A stretch of 60,000 nucleotides of DNA from Nematostella vectensis (lineage: Eukaryota; Cnidaria; Anthozoa; Actiniaria; Edwardsiidae): positions 9,203,719 through 9,263,718 of the forward strand of contig NC_064046.1 in the NCBI RefSeq assembly GCF_932526225.1, in the 5' to 3' direction. The first letter of the stretch is position 1; each line of letters begins with the position of its first letter. Both the position numbers and the translations under genes were made by a program. The notes beneath the pieces were generated by a model that saw only the letters and a program-made list of their open reading frames with translations, had not been told where the DNA came from and did not search any database. Shown in pieces: positions 57,245-60,000 of this stretch.

Positions 57245-57799
57245 GCTTCTCCTGCAGCCTTAAACACGAAGTTCGCGATGCTGCCTACTAGCCCAGGAAG
57301 AAGCTCGCCTAGCTTTTTCCCTATCTGTGGTTACCACCCCTTGCAGCTCTTGGACTCGTTCTGTGTTCTCCTGGATGACCGCGTCTATCTCTGCCACAGA
57401 CCCCATCGCCAGCTTGAAGCTTTTTAGCTTTGCAACGTCCTGCCGAACGCCCCCGTTCTCATTGAACAGCTGTCTTGGTTTAGTGCAACCTCCTTTGTCG
57501 AGGTTACGAAGCTGTATTAGCGTCTTTCCCCTCCGGTCTTACTGGAACCGTATAAGATTCTCGTTAAGGTCTGGGTATTTCTCAATGAGGGACTGGAGAC
57601 CGAGTCTTGCCGCTGCACCCTCTGTGGTGAACGAGGTTTCAAAGGTCGTTTGCGTCTGGGCCCCCCGCGATGACGTGCTCGTCATTGGGATCGACTCCCT
57701 ATCGTCGGGGTCAAACGGGATGAGGGGCGTCTCGTCGTCCTTGTCTTCGGCGGACGCACCCGGCAAGGTATCGTCAATGTCAACGTCAACATCATCCAT
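57241..57799 (-). pseudogene. Polinton-type acidic coiled protein, one stop and one frameshift
   Basis: ATG 57,799. First 86 codons are Asp/Glu-rich (DDVDVDIDDTLPG), then TAA at 57,539-57,541. The same frame continues with a helical stretch (AKLKSFKLAMGSVAEIDAVI), and after a frameshift near 57,325 ends in a hydrophobic tail (LPGLVGSIANFVFKAAGEA) at TGA 57,241. About 185 codons in all. Function unknown. Confidence 0.5.
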
Positions 57800-57883
57800 G
57801 ATGCGTGCGCATAGCTCATGCTACGCTATATTAGACATGTCTAACAGTCCGCACCATAGTCACGTGACTTCGTACTACCAGCA

Positions 57884-59126
57884 ATGTCATTCAGCGATAA
57901 ACATGACCCCCAACGAACACCCAGAACTTCTCTGGGGTTGAAAGCCGAGAGAACTGTTCACCGGGTCACTCTCAACCCGTCGACGGCTTCCCCCGGCGAG
58001 ACGCTATATGTGGCGGTCCCAAAGCTATCGGAAGGCGTCATGCTCGTGCCTGGCTCCTTGAGGGTCGGTTTCGATCTCTCCATCGCAGGCCAAGCAAATA
58101 ATACCGTCGTGAACAACGTCGGCCGAAGTCTCGTGAGCCGCCAGAAAATCACGTTTGCAGGAGAAACGCTCCAGGACACCAACCGCTACGATGTCTTCAA
58201 GACGTATGAGGAGCTTTACCTGTCCAAGGTCGAGAGAGAGGACCGCCTGGAGCAGGGCATACAGTCAGAAAACATGCGCAAGCTTCGCTCCAAGGCTGCC
58301 GATAAAGCGACTAGTAACGCCAAGGAGAACGCTCTAAACGCCGCCCACGGGGCGAAGTACACCATCCCGCTAGACCATTCTCTGCTGACGGACCACGGCG
58401 TACTGCACCCAAGGGTGCTCTCCGAGGCGCTGCTCTTCGCGATCACGCTCGCAACGGTTGACCAGGTAGTAGTCGGAAGCGATGCTACCAAATTATCCTA
58501 CGGTATCAAAAATCTAGAGCTGGAATACGAAAGCCTGAGGGACGACAACCTCGCCCGGTCTGCAGCCGCCGCCTACCAAAACGGTACAACGTTCTTCTAC
58601 GAGCAAGTGAACCTCCACAAGACCTTCGTGATTAGCAAAGGGACGGACAGCATAATCAACGAGAGTGTCAACCTGCCACGAAGGTCTATGAGTGGTCCGT
58701 TGCTCCTTTTTGGGGAGCCATACACGGCAGGGGCTCGCGACTCTGAGAAGTTCGTGTACCCCGACATCAAGAGCGTTCGCGTTACAATCGACGGCATGCC
58801 AAACAAGGTCTTCAGCCAGGGACTGAAGCCCCACGGATTTCTGGAGGGAGGCGAAAAGGCGGTTCGTCAGTGGCAGCGGAGCGCCTAGTGTCAGCCCCGA
58901 GTCGTTCTATGGCGACAACAAGTTTGCTCTGTGGATCGACCTTCGAACGACGGACGACAATGCTATTAATGGGGGAGGTCTCCGATTGGTCAACACCCGC
59001 GACGGTGTGCATCTCGAGATAAAACGCACGGCAAGCGGCACGGGTACCGTAATCTGTCACGTGTTTGTAGTGGCCGACGCCCAAATGAACCTTATGAACG
59101 GACAGCTAGAGTCCATACAATACTGA
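57884..59126 (+). pseudogene. Polinton-type major capsid-like protein, frameshifted near the C-terminus
   Basis: ATG 57,884; frame open to 58,888. The coding sense moves to the next frame between about 58,850 and 58,865 and ends at TGA 59,124-59,126, about 413 codons in total. The protein is beta-rich with a charged helical middle (residues about 105-150) and a C-terminal strand-rich part (FALWIDLRT, VICHVFVVADAQM). Its size, fold type and place directly before the packaging ATPase suit a jelly-roll capsid protein. I infer the role from context; no structure search was possible. Confidence 0.6.
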
Positions 59127-59158
59127 GCACAGACACGAAGTGTCAGCGGCAGCGCGGT

Positions 59159-59590
59159 ATGGACCCGAAAAACATCCCATTTAACGCTCTCATCGTGGGC
59201 CCGACGTCTTGCGGGAAGACCCGATTCATAGTGGACCGGCTGCGCGGCCCTTTCCGGGGCAAATTTGTCTACATCGTACTCGTGTGCGCTACCTTCGTCT
59301 ACAACAAAACATACAAAGGCTTCGGCGAGGGCGACGATCGTCTGTTTGTCGTCACACCTGAGGCGGGTCAGATCGACATACTGCTGAGGTTTGTCTCCGC
59401 TGTCTTCGAAGGCACTAATACGCTAATCATACTCGACGACTGTGCGGCCTCGAAAGACGTAAAGAGGCGCTCTGACCAGCTAGTCAACTTGTCGTTCAGC
59501 GCGCGCCACGTGGATATTAGCGTGTGCGTGATCACGCAGCAGCTCACTAGCATCACGAAGCCGTTCCGTGAGAACATCGCGGCATCGTAG
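59159..59590 (+). pseudogene. FtsK/HerA-type packaging ATPase, truncated
   Basis: ATG 59,159. Walker A GPTSCGKT at residues 14-21, Walker B LIILDDC at about 97-103, and a late SARHVDISVCVITQQLT segment with the sensor Gln pair expected for A32-like packaging ATPases. After ENIAA the frame meets TAG at 59,588, where Penelope-derived sequence starts. The C-terminal third is missing, so the copy is dead. Known role in relatives: pumping DNA into the capsid. Confidence 0.8.
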
Positions 59591-59593
59591 TGC

Positions 59594-59700
59594 ATCGTAG
59601 TGCAGCGTGTAGTTATATCCACTTTCGTCGAGTGCTTTCTGGTATGGCGGGGCGGCTTGGTCGAAGGATTCTTTGTCTGATGATAGTGTAGATAAGCGTT
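59594..59700 (-). mobile_element. Penelope-like fragment, minus orientation
   Basis: About 105 bp (tgtagttatatccactttcg ... tagtgtagataagcg) match the minus-strand PLE at 17,455-17,555 with few differences. Begins at the point where the ATPase frame breaks, after a doubled gcatcgtagt. Confidence 0.85.
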
Positions 59701-59735
59701 ATCTACACGGTGTAGATAAGCGTTATCTACACTTA
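59680..59735. repeat. Doubled palindrome at PLE inversion point
   Basis: gtgtagataagcgttatctacac occurs twice in a row (separated by one g) and then half again. Each is a perfect palindrome around gcg. It marks the switch from minus- to plus-oriented PLE sequence. Confidence 0.85.
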
Positions 59736-60000
59736 TCTACACTATCATCAGACAAAGAAACCTTCGACCAAGCCGCCCCGCCATACCAGAAAGCACTCGA
59801 CGAAAGTGGATATAACTACACGCTGCACTACGAACCAAACACCACAAGCAAACGCAAGAACCGCCAGCGCAACAACATCATCTGGTACAACCCCCCTTTT
59901 AGCAAGTACACAAGCACCAACATCGGCCACAGATTCCTCTCACTCATAGACAAGCACTTCCCTAAAGACCACAAACTCAGAAAAATCTTCAACCGGACCA
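59730..60000 (+). mobile_element. Penelope-like element, plus orientation, runs off the window
   Basis: Encodes, without a break, the segment [20 protein letters not shown] ... [10 protein letters not shown] ... [20 protein letters not shown], corresponding to the part of the 16.7-18.9-kb PLE just after the RT. High similarity at DNA level. It probably continues to the GIY-YIG part beyond 60,000. Confidence 0.85.

Larger units (their letters stand above)
54390..59590. mobile_element. Polinton/Maverick-like element, broken and truncated
   Basis: A compact GC-rich gene block on both strands: glycine-rich hydrophobic protein (-), capsid-type small protein (-), conserved unknown protein (+), small membrane ORFs, acidic protein (-), capsid-type larger protein (+) and packaging-type ATPase (+). 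Gene overlaps and very short spacers are virus-like and unlike the host. At least three frameshifts and two in-frame stops show that it is an old copy. DNA polymerase B, integrase and protease are not in the window; they may lie beyond a Penelope insertion or be lost. No terminal inverted repeats were identified. Confidence 0.75.

Noticed and set aside
57327-57941. 204-aa plus-strand ORF
   Set aside because: Antisense to the acidic minus-strand gene and overlaps the start of the capsid-like gene; Ser/Cys-rich composition typical of an antisense shadow.

Overview
The window looks like a piece of an animal genome, most likely an anthozoan cnidarian (sea anemone or coral). The reasons are AT-rich intron-bearing genes with GTRAGT/AG splice sites, a DED-NB-ARC-TPR receptor of the kind known from cnidarians, and a dense mix of Penelope-like, DIRS-like, LINE, Polinton-like and MITE elements. 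The species cannot be fixed from the sequence. There are no bacterial features.

Layout. 1-140: last acidic codons and poly(A) signals of a gene entering from the left (+). 140-6,180: repeats (MITEs, LINE fossil, 24-bp satellite). 6,181-11,602: a two-exon, 446-aa CLN3/battenin-like membrane protein (+), its 4.1-kb intron full of MITEs. 11,603-13,923: intergenic, with a LINE 3' fossil. 13,924-51,706 (-): one very large gene that I rebuilt from 11 phase-compatible exons, giving 4,686 nt and about 1,561 aa. The protein reads DED-like, NB-ARC, TPR, ZU5, ZU5 (ending in an HFS site), UPA, a helical region, Death domain. This is a PIDD-like ZU5-ZU5-UPA-DD module with the leucine-rich repeats replaced by a cnidarian-style NLR front end, and it is the main discovery candidate. 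Its introns carry a Penelope-like element, a LINE, two TTAA MITEs, several microsatellites, a decayed nested four-exon gene, and (intron 2) an 11.8-kb block with an eroded DIRS-like retrotransposon inside long repeats. 51,707-53,800: upstream region with GT-rich low complexity and one doubtful ORF. 53,800-59,590: a GC-rich, broken Polinton-like element (capsid-type genes, small membrane proteins, genome-packaging-type ATPase). 59,590-60,000: Penelope-like fragments in inverted arrangement, cutting off the ATPase.

How the parts could work together. Seen: the DED-like, NB-ARC, TPR, tandem ZU5, HFS, UPA and DD segments in a single open splice chain. Known: in PIDD1 the ZU5 HF/S sites self-cleave and the DD recruits adaptors; NB-ARC-TPR proteins oligomerise on sensing. 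Inferred: the large gene may be a sensor that oligomerises by NB-ARC and releases or exposes a ZU5-UPA-DD effector by self-cleavage, with a second death-fold partner surface at the N-terminus. No transcript evidence is available here, so the join between exon 2 and exon 3 across the repeat-filled intron is the least certain step.
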